Numbered from the stretch's first letter, positions 37,802-49,716 are shown. The stretch: DNA of 64,000 nt from Orrella sp037026685 (GCF_037026685.1 NZ_JBANET010000013.1:1-64000), one strand, 5' to 3'. Numbers and translations are program-made. Notes: a model not told the origin generated them from the sequence alone.

Positions 37802-39025
37802 ATGGGTCCGAAGGATCCGGCGGCCGGCGACCCGGCCAAGGCCGCGGCCCTGGCCGCGCTGGCGGCGGTGCGGCCCCATTGGGGCGCCGTGCAGCCGGCG
37901 CGCAGCGCCGTGGGCCTGCCCGGGCGCACCTTGCTGCATGCCGGCCCGCCCTATGCCGACGCCGCCCGGCCCGCCGCGCCGGTACTTTCTTCCGCGGCGC
38001 TGGCCTGCGTGCACGAAGGCTGGGCCGATTCCATCGAGGCGGCGCTGGCCCTGATCGCCGCGCGCGAGGTAACCCTGGCCCCCGCGCAATCGTATGGCGT
38101 GGTATTGCCCCTGGCCGCGGTCGCCGGGCCCGGCACGGCGCTGGTCGGCGTGGCCGACGGCGCAGGCGCCGCGCCGCGCGCCTGGTCCCTGCTGGGCAGC
38201 GGCGCCGGCCCGCAGATCCGCTTCGGCACGCGCGACCCGGCCATCCTGCCGCGCCTGCGCTGGCGCGACCAGGAGCTGGCGCCGCGCCTGCATGAGATCG
38301 TCTCGGCCGCGCCGGTGGACTTGATCGCGCTGGCGCGCCAGGGGCTGGCCGGCGGCGACGACCTGCATGCCAGCACTGCCGCCGCGCAGGCCGCGCTCGC
38401 TGCCCTGCTGGCTCGGGCCCTGCGGCCGGCGGCGCAGCCGGCCGACGCGCGCATCGGCCAGATGCTCGAAGGCTCCCCGCTGTTCTTCCTGACCTTGTGG
38501 ATGGCGGCCTGCCACCTGATGCTCGATGCCGCCGCCCGGCAGGCGCACGGTTCGGCCTGCGCGCTGGTGGTCGCCCTGGCCGGTAACGGCCGAGACCTGG
38601 GCGTGCGGCTGGCGGGCCAGCCCCGGCGCTGGTTCGTCTCGCCGGCGCCCCCGCCGGCGGGCCCGCGCCTGGATCCGGCCGGCATGGCACCGGCCGCTGC
38701 GCTGGTGGGCGACAGCGGCGTGATAGACGCGGCGGGTTTCGGCGCCCAGGCGCTGGCACTGGCGCCCGCCGTGCAGCAGGCGCTGGCGCCGTGGCTGCCG
38801 CCGGACTGGCGGGAGCGGCCGCAGCGGCTGCTGCAAGGCCCGCATCCCCTGTTCGCCGACCTGGGCCTGCGGGTGGGCGCCGATGCCGCGGCGGGCCTGG
38901 CGCCCTTGGCCGCCATCGCCATGGTGGCCGCCGACGGGGCCGGCGGGCTGCTCGGGCGCGGCATCGCGATGCTGGACGACGAGGTGTTCCGCCGCGCCGC
39001 GCGCGGCTTGGCCGAGGGGGCCTAG
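37802..39025 (+). CDS. DUF1116 family protein (AllG/YlbE-like)
   Basis: I recognise the DUF1116 family by RPHWGAVQPARSAVGLPGR and TLLHAGPPYADAARP. In Escherichia coli the family member YlbE (AllG) is part of the oxamate carbamoyltransferase of allantoin breakdown. The 407-residue protein has no signal peptide and is rich in alanine and glycine. The FdrA-like and other subunits found with AllG in E. coli are absent here. It begins 2 bases after the transporter ATPase gene, so it is very probably co-transcribed. A carbamoyl-transfer role is possible but inferred. Confidence 0.72.
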   Translation: MGPKDPAAGDPAKAAALAALAAVRPHWGAVQPARSAVGLPGRTLLHAGPPYADAARPAAPVLSSAALACVHEGWADSIEAALALIAAREVTLAPAQSYGVVLPLAAVAGPGTALVGVADGAGAAPRAWSLLGSGAGPQIRFGTRDPAILPRLRWRDQELAPRLHEIVSAAPVDLIALARQGLAGGDDLHASTAAAQAALAALLARALRPAAQPADARIGQMLEGSPLFFLTLWMAACHLMLDAAARQAHGSACALVVALAGNGRDLGVRLAGQPRRWFVSPAPPPAGPRLDPAGMAPAAALVGDSGVIDAAGFGAQALALAPAVQQALAPWLPPDWRERPQRLLQGPHPLFADLGLRVGADAAAGLAPLAAIAMVAADGAGGLLGRGIAMLDDEVFRRAARGLAEGA

Positions 39026-39062
39026 GCGGGCGGCGTTCCGGCCTTGGCCGCGGGGCGCGGCG

Positions 39063-39797
39063 TTATTCGGGCATCCAGCCGCAAGGCACGCGCCGCAGCC
39101 GCGGCGAATCGAAGGCCGCCACCACCGGCAGCGGCGCACCCTGCCGGTCGACCAGGGTCCGGCGCCAGGCCGTGCCCTGGCGCATCGCCACCGCGATGCC
39201 CGCGACGTCGGCCCCGCAGCGGGCCAGCAATGTCAGCGCCGATTGCATCGTCTGACCCGTGCTGACGGCGTCGTCCACCACCAGCACCCGTACCCCTTGC
39301 AGCCGGGGCGCCAGGTTGGGGTCGACGTAAAGCATCTTCTTGGCCAGCGGCGAGGTCAGCGACTGCACGGGCATGGCCAGTTGATCGTCATACCAATACT
39401 TGCGCGAATAGCCGAACGGCACGTAGCGCCCGAACCCCAGCAACTGCGCCACGCGCGGCGCGAACGCCAGCCCCAGCGTGGGCAGGCCCACCACGCAGTC
39501 GGCGCCCAGCGGACGGGCCGCCTGAGCCATGAAACCGCACAGCGCATCGATGACTTCGAAGGAAGCATGGTTGGCGATCAGCGAGGCCACGCAACGGTCG
39601 GGATCGGCGGGCACGGCGCGCAGCGGCAGGACCAGATAGCGTCCGTCAGGCAGGCGGGCCGGGTAGCCGCGCTGGAATGGCCCTTCCAGGGGCATATCCA
39701 GCGTATCCGGGGCCTGCAGCGACTGCCAATAGCCCGCCGTGCAATCGAAAGCCGATGCATCCGGGGCTGGACGGGAGTCGGACGTGGCGGCGTTCAT
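39063..39797 (-). CDS. Phosphoribosyltransferase-domain protein
   Basis: A type I phosphoribosyltransferase-like protein of 244 residues. The PRPP-binding motif VLVVDDAVSTGQT lies at residues 171-183. The preceding VVGLPTLGLAFAP and GYSRKYWYDD segments fit adenine/xanthine-type transferases. The first 60 residues are not part of the core fold. The start at 39797 overlaps the MarR-gene stop (ATGA). The base used is unknown; nucleobase salvage or a regulatory role are both possible. Confidence 0.78.
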   Translation of the reverse strand: MNAATSDSRPAPDASAFDCTAGYWQSLQAPDTLDMPLEGPFQRGYPARLPDGRYLVLPLRAVPADPDRCVASLIANHASFEVIDALCGFMAQAARPLGADCVVGLPTLGLAFAPRVAQLLGFGRYVPFGYSRKYWYDDQLAMPVQSLTSPLAKKMLYVDPNLAPRLQGVRVLVVDDAVSTGQTMQSALTLLARCGADVAGIAVAMRQGTAWRRTLVDRQGAPLPVVAAFDSPRLRRVPCGWMPE

Positions 39798-40306
39798 GGC
39801 AGGCGAAACGGCACGTTGCCCACGTCGTTGTTGGCTTCCAACAGCCGGATCAGCAGCAGCATCAGGCGGTCGCGGTCCTCGGGTGGCAAGGGGGCGATGG
39901 TGCGGTCGTGGGCCCGCTGCACCGCCTGGGCCATGCGCTCGACCAGCTGCTGGCCGCGCCGCGCCAGCTTGACCAGCCGCACCCGCCCGTCCTTGGGGCT
40001 CTGGCGCCGGCGCACCAGGGCGCGCCCTTCCAGCCGCTGGATCACCTCGGCGACGGTGGTGCGCTCCAGGCCCACCTCCAGCGCGATGCTGATCTGGTCC
40101 ATTTCGCCGTGCTCGGCCAGGGCGGTCAGCACGCTGTATTGCACCGGCGTGATGCCGAATCCGGCCGTCTCTTCCAGGAAAAGCGAGCCGTGGATCTGGT
40201 GCAGGCGGCGGATCAGGAAGCCCGGACGCCCGAGCAGGGCGGATTTTTCGGCGGCGGCGGCCAGCTCGGCCTGCAGGCTGGACGAAGAGGAAGGCAGAAC
40301 GGTCAT
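39794..40306 (-). CDS. MarR-family transcriptional regulator
   Basis: A 170-residue regulator with the winged helix-turn-helix typical of MarR: ITPVQYSVLTALAEHGEMDQISIALEVGLERTT over about residues 51-83, then the wing with KDGRVRLVKLARRG. It heads a two-gene minus-strand unit with the phosphoribosyltransferase gene and is convergent to the catabolic cluster. It could control its own operon and perhaps the cluster, but the operators at 27117-27243 are far away and no matching site was seen upstream of this gene. Confidence 0.88.
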   Translation of the reverse strand: MTVLPSSSSSLQAELAAAAEKSALLGRPGFLIRRLHQIHGSLFLEETAGFGITPVQYSVLTALAEHGEMDQISIALEVGLERTTVAEVIQRLEGRALVRRRQSPKDGRVRLVKLARRGQQLVERMAQAVQRAHDRTIAPLPPEDRDRLMLLLIRLLEANNDVGNVPFRLP

Positions 40307-40481
40307 GGGGTGCGCCGCGGAGGCGATGCGTAGGCGAAGATGGCGATTCTAACCCTGGATACGGGGTATGCCCCGCTTTGCCGCGGCGGGCGCGCCGGCC
40401 CGGGCGGCCCGGCGCCGCGCCGGCATGCCTATCGGGGACGCACCGGCGGCGGCGCGGCTGGGCCTGGACGAGTCGCCGATA

Positions 40482-40511
40482 TTGACGGACTGGCGCGGAT
40501 AACGGTACACT
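40482..40511 (+). promoter_or_regulatory. Sigma70 promoter of the str operon
   Basis: TTGACG (40482-40487) and TACACT (40506-40511) are separated by 18 bases. The transcript would have a leader of about 210 bases before rpsL. Confidence 0.75.
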
Positions 40512-40726
40512 GGCGAGCTTAGCGAAATTTTGCGGAAAGAGCCTGGGCCTATTTCCGCATGGAGTTTGCAAGACCGCTCTTTGTCGGCCGGCCGGTTTTT
40601 TCCCGGGTTGCCGTATCCAGGTGGCGGTTTTGCGTGAAACCGCCCAGGAACGGAACTGTCATTGTCATGTTCGCGACGTAGACTCTCGCGGCTTGCCGAT
40701 GTCGACAACAGGGAACATTTAAGGTC
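40512..40726 (+). promoter_or_regulatory. Structured 5' leader of rpsL
   Basis: This untranslated leader contains two clear stems. One pairs TGCGGAAA (40531-40538) with TTTCCGCA (40552-40559). The other pairs GGCGGTTT (40623-40630) with AAACCGCC (40637-40644). A T-run after GGCCGGCCGG (to about 40601) resembles a weak attenuator. Together with 40307-40481, which holds only the upstream regions of both operons, it makes a 420-base gene-free stretch. Confidence 0.45.
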
Positions 40727-41104
40727 ATGCCTACTATCAGCCAACTCGTGCGCAAGCCGCGCGAAGTCAGCCAGGCCAAGAGCAAGAGCCCCGCGCTCGA
40801 AAATTGCCCTCAGCGCCGCGGCGTGTGCACGCGCGTGTACACCACCACCCCCAAGAAGCCGAACTCCGCCTTGCGCAAGGTCGCCAAGGTGCGCCTGACC
40901 AACGGCTTCGAAGTCATCTCCTACATCGGCGGCGAAGGCCACAACCTGCAGGAGCACTCGGTCGTGCTGGTGCGCGGCGGCCGTGTGAAGGACCTGCCCG
41001 GCGTGCGCTATCACATCGTGCGCGGCTCGCTGGACCTGCAAGGCGTGAAAGACCGCAAGCAGGCGCGTTCCAAGTACGGCGCCAAGCGCCCGAAGAAGGC
41101 CTAA
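40727..41104 (+). CDS. rpsL: 30S ribosomal protein S12
   Basis: S12 sits at the decoding centre. The 125-residue protein begins PTISQLVRKPREVSQAKSKS. Lys43 (TTTPKKPNS) and Lys88 (RGGRVKDLPG) are both wild type, so no streptomycin-resistance mutation is visible. It is the first gene of rpsL-rpsG-fusA-tufB-rpsJ. Confidence 0.98.
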   Translation: MPTISQLVRKPREVSQAKSKSPALENCPQRRGVCTRVYTTTPKKPNSALRKVAKVRLTNGFEVISYIGGEGHNLQEHSVVLVRGGRVKDLPGVRYHIVRGSLDLQGVKDRKQARSKYGAKRPKKA

Positions 41105-41264
41105 GACCATCCCGTACCCGATTTACCGCTGCCGGCCGGTCCGGACAGCGTGGTGCGACCGCCCAGGGCTCCCGGGTCCAGGCGGAACTAAGGGGTCGCT
41201 TGTTTAAGCGGCCATGGCCGTGCGAATGGCACGGTTCAACTGAACAGACACTAAGGAAGCAAAA

Positions 41265-41735
<471 letters not shown>

Positions 41736-41758
41736 GCAGGTAATTTAAGGACACCCAA

Positions 41759-43861
<2,103 letters not shown>

Positions 43862-43870
43862 TGCAGCATC

Positions 43871-43895
43871 CGCGCCGGCCGCGATGGCCGGCGCG
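43871..43895. other. fusA-tufB intergenic hairpin
   Basis: CGCGCCGGCC (43871-43880) pairs perfectly with GGCCGGCGCG (43886-43895) around a 5-base loop. No T-run follows, so processing, mRNA stabilisation or partial termination are possible. Confidence 0.5.
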
Positions 43896-43954
43896 ACATC
43901 CAGACTTTCGATTCAATCGTTAAACAGTTTCCTTGCTAGATATAGGGATAGATC

Positions 43955-45145
<1,191 letters not shown>

Positions 45146-45248
45146 GACCGGCGCGCGCGCCGCGGCCCGCGGGCTCGGCGCGCACCGCCCGCGGCGGGCC
45201 GGAAATGTCTCCTGCCCGCGTTGCAATTTCGTTCTTTAGGAATACGTC

Positions 45249-45560
45249 ATGAAAAACCAGAAGATCCGCATCCGCCTCAAGGCGTTCGACTACAAGCTGA
45301 TCGATCAATCGGCAGCCGAGATCGTCGATACCGCCAAGCGTACCGGTGCGGTCGTCCGTGGTCCCGTTCCGCTGCCCACGCGCATCCGCCGCTACGACGT
45401 GCTGCGCTCGCCGCACGTGAACAAGACCTCGCGCGACCAGTTCGAAATCCGTACGCACCAGCGTCTGATGGACATCGTCGATCCCACCGACAAGACCGTC
45501 GACGCGCTGATGCGTCTGGATCTGCCGGCTGGCGTGGACGTCGAGATCGCGCTGCAGTAA
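45249..45560 (+). CDS. rpsJ: 30S ribosomal protein S10
   Basis: S10 is a small-subunit head protein and also the transcription factor NusE. The 103-residue protein begins KNQKIRIRLKAFDYKLIDQSA and is complete. In most relatives rpsJ is followed by rplC and the rest of the S10 operon; here a convergent iron receptor gene comes next. rpsJ therefore ends this ribosomal gene block. Confidence 0.97.
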   Translation: MKNQKIRIRLKAFDYKLIDQSAAEIVDTAKRTGAVVRGPVPLPTRIRRYDVLRSPHVNKTSRDQFEIRTHQRLMDIVDPTDKTVDALMRLDLPAGVDVEIALQ

Positions 45561-45602
45561 GCGGCGCAGCATCTTGCCGGGCCTCTTGTTGGCCCCGGCC
45601 CG

Positions 45603-45630
45603 ACGGCGGGCCCCTTGCGGGGTCCGCCGT
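45603..45630. terminator. Hairpin between rpsJ and the convergent receptor gene
   Basis: ACGGCGGGCCCC (45603-45614) pairs with GGGGTCCGCCGT (45619-45630), 12 pairs with one G-T, around a 4-base loop. No strong T-run follows in either direction. Its place between converging genes suggests shared termination. Confidence 0.5.
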
Positions 45631-45707
45631 TGTCGTTTGCGGGCCTGCTGCCGCGCCGGCCGCCCGCAAGCCCGGGTCCCGCGGCCTTGCCCATTACCGC
45701 GATACCG

Positions 45708-47924
45708 TTACCAGCGATAGCGCGCGCTGGCCATCACCGTGCGCTCGGCGCCCCAATAGCAGCTCACGGGGCCCAGGCAAGTGGTGACGTACTTCTTGTC
45801 GAACAGGTTGCTCGCGTTCAGGGCGAGCTCTGCGCCGCGCCAGCCGGGATTGGCGCGCGACAGGTCGAATCGCAAGGCGGCGTCGACCAGCGTCACGGCC
45901 CCGATGGCATAACGGTTGGCGTTGTCGCCGTAGGTGCTGCCGCGATAGCTGACGCCCAGCCCCGCGCCCAGGCCGGCCAGCGGTCCATCCGTCAAGGTCT
46001 TGTCCAGCCACAGGCTCGCCTGGTGGCGCGGCACGAATTGCAGGGCATTGCCGACCTGGCCCGTCGTGTCGCCCGGGTTGGTGCGCAGGATCCTGCTTTG
46101 CGTGTAGGCATAGGATGCCGTCACCGCCCAGCCCGCGTCGAGGCTGGCCTTGCCTTCCAGTTCCACGCCGCGCAGCCGCACTTTGCCCGTCTGCACGCTG
46201 AAGCTCGTGTTCACCGGATCGGGCGCGCTGACATTCTTCTGCTCCAGCTGGAACGCCGCGGCCGATGCCACGATGGCCTGGCCGGGAGAGACGTATTTGA
46301 GGCCGGCCTCCCACTGCTGGCCGGTGGTCGGCGAGAAGGTGGCGCCCTGGCGGTCGGTGCCCATGACCGGCTGGAACGACGTTGAATAACTGGCATAGGG
46401 CGTAAAGCCGCCGTCCAGCTGGTACGCCAGGCCCACGCGGCCGGTGAAGCGGCCCGGGTCGGTCTTGACGCGGCTCCAGCCATTGCCGGCGGCCCGCCAG
46501 GTGCGGGTGGATGCGTCCGTGCGGTCGTAGCGGCCGGCCAGCGTCAGCTGCCAGCGTTCATAGGAAACCAGGTTCTGCGCATAGAGGCCCATCTGCTCGC
46601 GCCGTTGCCGGATCTTCAGCGCGGCGGGCGGCGAGGCGATGGGGCCGATGTCGTAGACAGGCCGTTGCAGGTCGAACAGCGGATAGGCGGGCGGGGTAAA
46701 CAGCGTCAGGGCCGATTCCTCGAAGCGTGCGTCCTCCTGGAGGTAGTCCATGCCCAGCAGCAAGGCATGCGAAACCGCACCCGTTTGCAGCCGAAGGTCC
46801 AGCTGGTTGTCCAGCTGCACCACGCGCGAACGTTCGGGAAAGCGCCAGGCATAGCGCACGGCGCCGGTCTCGGTGGGCATCAGGCCGATCTGCACGCGCC
46901 GGGTGTCGGTATCCACCTCGCTGTAGCGCGCCGTCTGCCTGAAGCTGGCCCGGTCGCTGAAGCGATGATCCAGCGTATAGCCGACCAGCAGCTGTTCATT
47001 GTGGAAGCGATCGAAGTGCGGATCGCCGACGTAGCGCTCGCGGGGGATGTCGCCGGCCGCCGCGCGCCACAAGGTTCCATTGACCGGCAAGGCGGGCGCG
47101 CCGCCGCCGCCGCGCGCGTGTGTTCGCTGGTACTGCGCCGACAGGTTCAGGCTGGTGTCGGCCGAGAAGCGCCATGTCAGGCTGGGCGCGAAAAAGTACT
47201 TGTCATCGGTGATCCTGTCGAAGGACGCATTGCTTTCCTGGACCAGGGCGGTCAAACGGTACAGCAGGCGGCCCTGGGCATCGGCCGGGCCGCCGAGGTC
47301 GATGCCGCCCCGGTAGCGATCGAAGCTGCCGCCCTGCACCATCACCTCGCGCAAGGGCTCGGCGGTGGGCCGCTTGCTTGTCATGGCCACCGTGCCGCCC
47401 GGCGAGGCCTGCCCGTACAGGCCCGAGGATGGGCCCTTGAGCACCTCGATGCGTTCCAGCGCATACGTGTCCAGCCGCGGCTGCGAATAGCCGCGGGCGC
47501 CGAAGGGCAGCAGCAAGCCGTCCAGGTAGCGTCCGGGCGTGAAGCCGCGCACGGTCAGCCAGTCGTGGCGCGCGTCGGTGTCGCCATACTGCGTCGTCAC
47601 GCCGGGCGTGTAGCGCAATGCCTGCGCGACCGACGTCGAGCCTTGCCGCTCCATCTCCGTGCGCGTCACGACGTTGACGGTCTGCGGCGTGGAAGACAGC
47701 GGCTGGTCGGTCTTGGCGGCGCTGCGCGAGCGCGTGGCGGCATAGGTATCGCCCAAGGCCGGATCCTGGTCGATGCCGCCCTGCACGGTGACGGGAGCCA
47801 GGCGGGCGGGCGCGGCGGGTTGGGCGTGCGCCGCAACGGCGGCGAGCGTTGCCAGGCTGGCGGCCAGCGGGACCAGCCGGCAGCCATGGCGCGGGGAAAG
47901 GGATTTCACGTCAAGGTTCTCCAT
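45708..47924 (-). CDS. TonB-dependent siderophore receptor (FhuA-like)
   Basis: An outer-membrane ferric-siderophore importer of 738 residues. It has a signal peptide ending AHAQ (about residue 33), a TonB-box-like APVTVQG, a plug with WLTVRGFTPGRYLDGL and VLKGPSSGLYGQASPGGTV, and a barrel ending in a terminal aromatic residue (RYRW). The layout is FhuA/FpvA-like (hydroxamate or mixed siderophore). I start it at 47924 because further upstream residues are not family-like. A Fur-like box lies 5 bases before this ATG. It is divergent from an AraC regulator, a common siderophore-response pairing. Confidence 0.9.
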   Translation of the reverse strand: MENLDVKSLSPRHGCRLVPLAASLATLAAVAAHAQPAAPARLAPVTVQGGIDQDPALGDTYAATRSRSAAKTDQPLSSTPQTVNVVTRTEMERQGSTSVAQALRYTPGVTTQYGDTDARHDWLTVRGFTPGRYLDGLLLPFGARGYSQPRLDTYALERIEVLKGPSSGLYGQASPGGTVAMTSKRPTAEPLREVMVQGGSFDRYRGGIDLGGPADAQGRLLYRLTALVQESNASFDRITDDKYFFAPSLTWRFSADTSLNLSAQYQRTHARGGGGAPALPVNGTLWRAAAGDIPRERYVGDPHFDRFHNEQLLVGYTLDHRFSDRASFRQTARYSEVDTDTRRVQIGLMPTETGAVRYAWRFPERSRVVQLDNQLDLRLQTGAVSHALLLGMDYLQEDARFEESALTLFTPPAYPLFDLQRPVYDIGPIASPPAALKIRQRREQMGLYAQNLVSYERWQLTLAGRYDRTDASTRTWRAAGNGWSRVKTDPGRFTGRVGLAYQLDGGFTPYASYSTSFQPVMGTDRQGATFSPTTGQQWEAGLKYVSPGQAIVASAAAFQLEQKNVSAPDPVNTSFSVQTGKVRLRGVELEGKASLDAGWAVTASYAYTQSRILRTNPGDTTGQVGNALQFVPRHQASLWLDKTLTDGPLAGLGAGLGVSYRGSTYGDNANRYAIGAVTLVDAALRFDLSRANPGWRGAELALNASNLFDKKYVTTCLGPVSCYWGAERTVMASARYRW

Positions 47925-47929
47925 GCAAA

Positions 47930-47948
47930 AATAACGAGAATGATTTGC
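47930..47948. promoter_or_regulatory. Fur box between receptor and AraC genes
   Basis: AATAACGAGAATGATTTGC matches 13 of 19 positions of the Fur consensus GATAATGATAATCATTATC. It lies immediately upstream of the receptor start and 108 bases from the AraC-type regulator start, and could control both. Confidence 0.7.
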
Positions 47949-48056
47949 ATTGGCGGGTATCATTCCAGAACGTCTGCTTGCCGTCTGGCGGTTTTCCTTC
48001 ACCCTTGAGCGGTTTTTCTTCAACCCTTGCACGATTTCGCGCCAGCCTCCTCGCCC

Positions 48057-49031
48057 ATGCAAAGCCTGCCTGCCCTGGCGAGCCGCTACGATGCGCCCCG
48101 CCTGGCGCATGAGTGGTGGCGTTCGACGCTGCCCACGGTGCCGGCCACGGCGCAGTGGGAGACCGTGCTGCAAGGCGTGGAGCGGGTGGCCGCGGACGTG
48201 AGCCTGGTCCGGATCGCGGGCGCGCCGGCGCATGACCTGTACATTCCCTCGCCCGGCACCGCCATGCTGGGCCTGCAGATCTGCCTGCGGGGCGCGTTCG
48301 ACGTGCAGTTTGGCGCGCTGGCGCCCCGGCGCGTGCACGCGGGGCAGGCCTATCTATTCCACTACGCCGAACCGGCGGATGGATTGTGGCGGCTGCCCGC
48401 AGGCGGCCTCTTGCAGATGGTGGACATCCGGTTCACGCCGGCAGCCTTGGCCCACTGGGGACGGGCCGATCTCGTGGCGACGCTGCATGCCGTGCTCGGC
48501 CGCGAGAAAAGGACCGAGATGGCGGCGGCCTGCCTGCCCGCCGGCCCGTCCTTGCGCGAGGTCTCGCAGGCGCTGTTGCGTAGCCCGCCCTTGCGCGATG
48601 GGGGGCTGCGCCAGGCCTGGCAGGCGGCGCGTATCCAGGAGGCCCTGGTGTGGTGCCTGGACGCGCTGGGCGAGCACAGGCCCGTCTGTGCGCGCGATGC
48701 GGCGCTGCAAGCGGCCGTGGCCGAGGCGGCCGCACGCATCGCCGATGCGTGCGCGCTGCCTTGGACGGCCGCGCGGCTGGCCCGCGAGGTGGGCCTGTCC
48801 GAACGCGCCCTGCAGCGGGGCTTTCAGGCGTGTTTCGGAATGTCGGTGCATGGCCGCCTGCACGAAATGCGGCTGGCCCTGGCCGCTGCCCGGCTGGACG
48901 CAGGGGCGTCGGTGACGCGTGCGGCCGGGGACGCGGGGTTCTCCAGCCACAGCCACTTCACGAAGGCGTTCCAGCGGCGTTACGGCATCGCCCCGCGGCT
49001 TTGGCGCCAGCGGGGCTATTTGGAGGGCTGA
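48057..49031 (+). CDS. AraC-family transcriptional regulator (siderophore-responsive type)
   Basis: A 324-residue regulator. The N-terminal half is a ligand-binding region, and residues 225-322 hold the two-helix-turn-helix AraC DNA-binding domain (LAREVGLSERALQRGFQACF, then AAGDAGFSSHSHFTKAFQRRYG). It most likely activates the divergent receptor gene when the matching ferric siderophore is present, as PchR- and AlcR-type proteins do. The ATG at 48057 is chosen; a TTG at 48027 could add 10 residues. Confidence 0.87.
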   Translation: MQSLPALASRYDAPRLAHEWWRSTLPTVPATAQWETVLQGVERVAADVSLVRIAGAPAHDLYIPSPGTAMLGLQICLRGAFDVQFGALAPRRVHAGQAYLFHYAEPADGLWRLPAGGLLQMVDIRFTPAALAHWGRADLVATLHAVLGREKRTEMAAACLPAGPSLREVSQALLRSPPLRDGGLRQAWQAARIQEALVWCLDALGEHRPVCARDAALQAAVAEAAARIADACALPWTAARLAREVGLSERALQRGFQACFGMSVHGRLHEMRLALAAARLDAGASVTRAAGDAGFSSHSHFTKAFQRRYGIAPRLWRQRGYLEG

Positions 49032-49213
49032 AAGCCCGCGGCCCGCAGCAGTCCTTGCGTGGGATCCTGGGGCGTGCGCGGCAGCGCGGCCGCATCCAGG
49101 CGGCGGGGCCGCACCTTTTGCTCGTTTTGCCGCCAATGTAGCCGGGAAATCCGCCGATTGCCGGCTTGCGCCTGCCTTACACTAGCGGCTCGCCCACTCC
49201 GCCCTGACGACCG

Positions 49214-49666
49214 GTGTCCGATTCCGCCTTCGACCATCTCGTGCGCGACCTCGGCCTGGCCCTGGGCATGGCCGGCTTGCGGCCGGCCGAAGGCGGGCAG
49301 GTGTGCCAGCTGGTCTTCGACGCCCGCCATGTGCTGCAGGTGGTGCATGTGCCTGCCCGGGCGCAGGTGCTGCTGTCCTGCCAGCTGGACGCGGTCTGCC
49401 TGGGCGCGGCCCAGGCGCAGCTGATGGCCCGCGCCAATTTCATGCAGGCCGGCGCAGGCGCCGTGCTGTGCGCCGGCAGCAACGGCCGGGTCTACCTGCA
49501 ATGCGCGCTGCCCATGGCACAGGCCCGCGCGGCTTCGCTGCTGGCTTGCATCGAATCGCTGCTGGACCAGGCCGAGGCCTGGCAGGCCCGGCTGGCGCGC
49601 GAGGCGCCCCCCGGCGGGCAGCCCCCCCTGCGGCCCGATCCGGCCATGTTCCTGCAATCGGTGTAA
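49214..49666 (+). CDS. Type III secretion chaperone, CesT family
   Basis: Small acidic proteins of this family keep type III effectors or translocators in a secretable form. The 150-residue protein starts with GTG and has the CesT/SycE pattern: an N-terminal helix (FDHLVRDLGLALGM), a central beta sheet, and a C-terminal helix (ARAASLLACIESLLDQAEAW). It lies next to the needle gene on the opposite strand, at the locus edge. No partner effector gene is adjacent, so its client is unknown. Confidence 0.68.
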   Translation: MSDSAFDHLVRDLGLALGMAGLRPAEGGQVCQLVFDARHVLQVVHVPARAQVLLSCQLDAVCLGAAQAQLMARANFMQAGAGAVLCAGSNGRVYLQCALPMAQARAASLLACIESLLDQAEAWQARLAREAPPGGQPPLRPDPAMFLQSV

Positions 49667-49687
49667 GGGTGTAGGGCGCCCGCCGGC

Positions 49688-49710
49688 CGCGCGGGCGGGC
49701 CGCCCGCGCG
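49688..49710. terminator. GC-rich hairpin between convergent chaperone and needle genes
   Basis: CGCGCGGGCG (49688-49697) pairs perfectly with CGCCCGCGCG (49701-49710) around a 3-base loop. No T-run follows. It sits midway between two converging stops (49666 and 49717) and may stop transcription from both sides. Confidence 0.45.
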
Positions 49711-49716
49711 ATGCGT

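Noticed and set aside
45561..49213. Insertion sequence at the rpsJ/type III junction
   Set aside because: No transposase, terminal inverted repeats or target duplications were seen there; the region is filled by the receptor and regulator genes.
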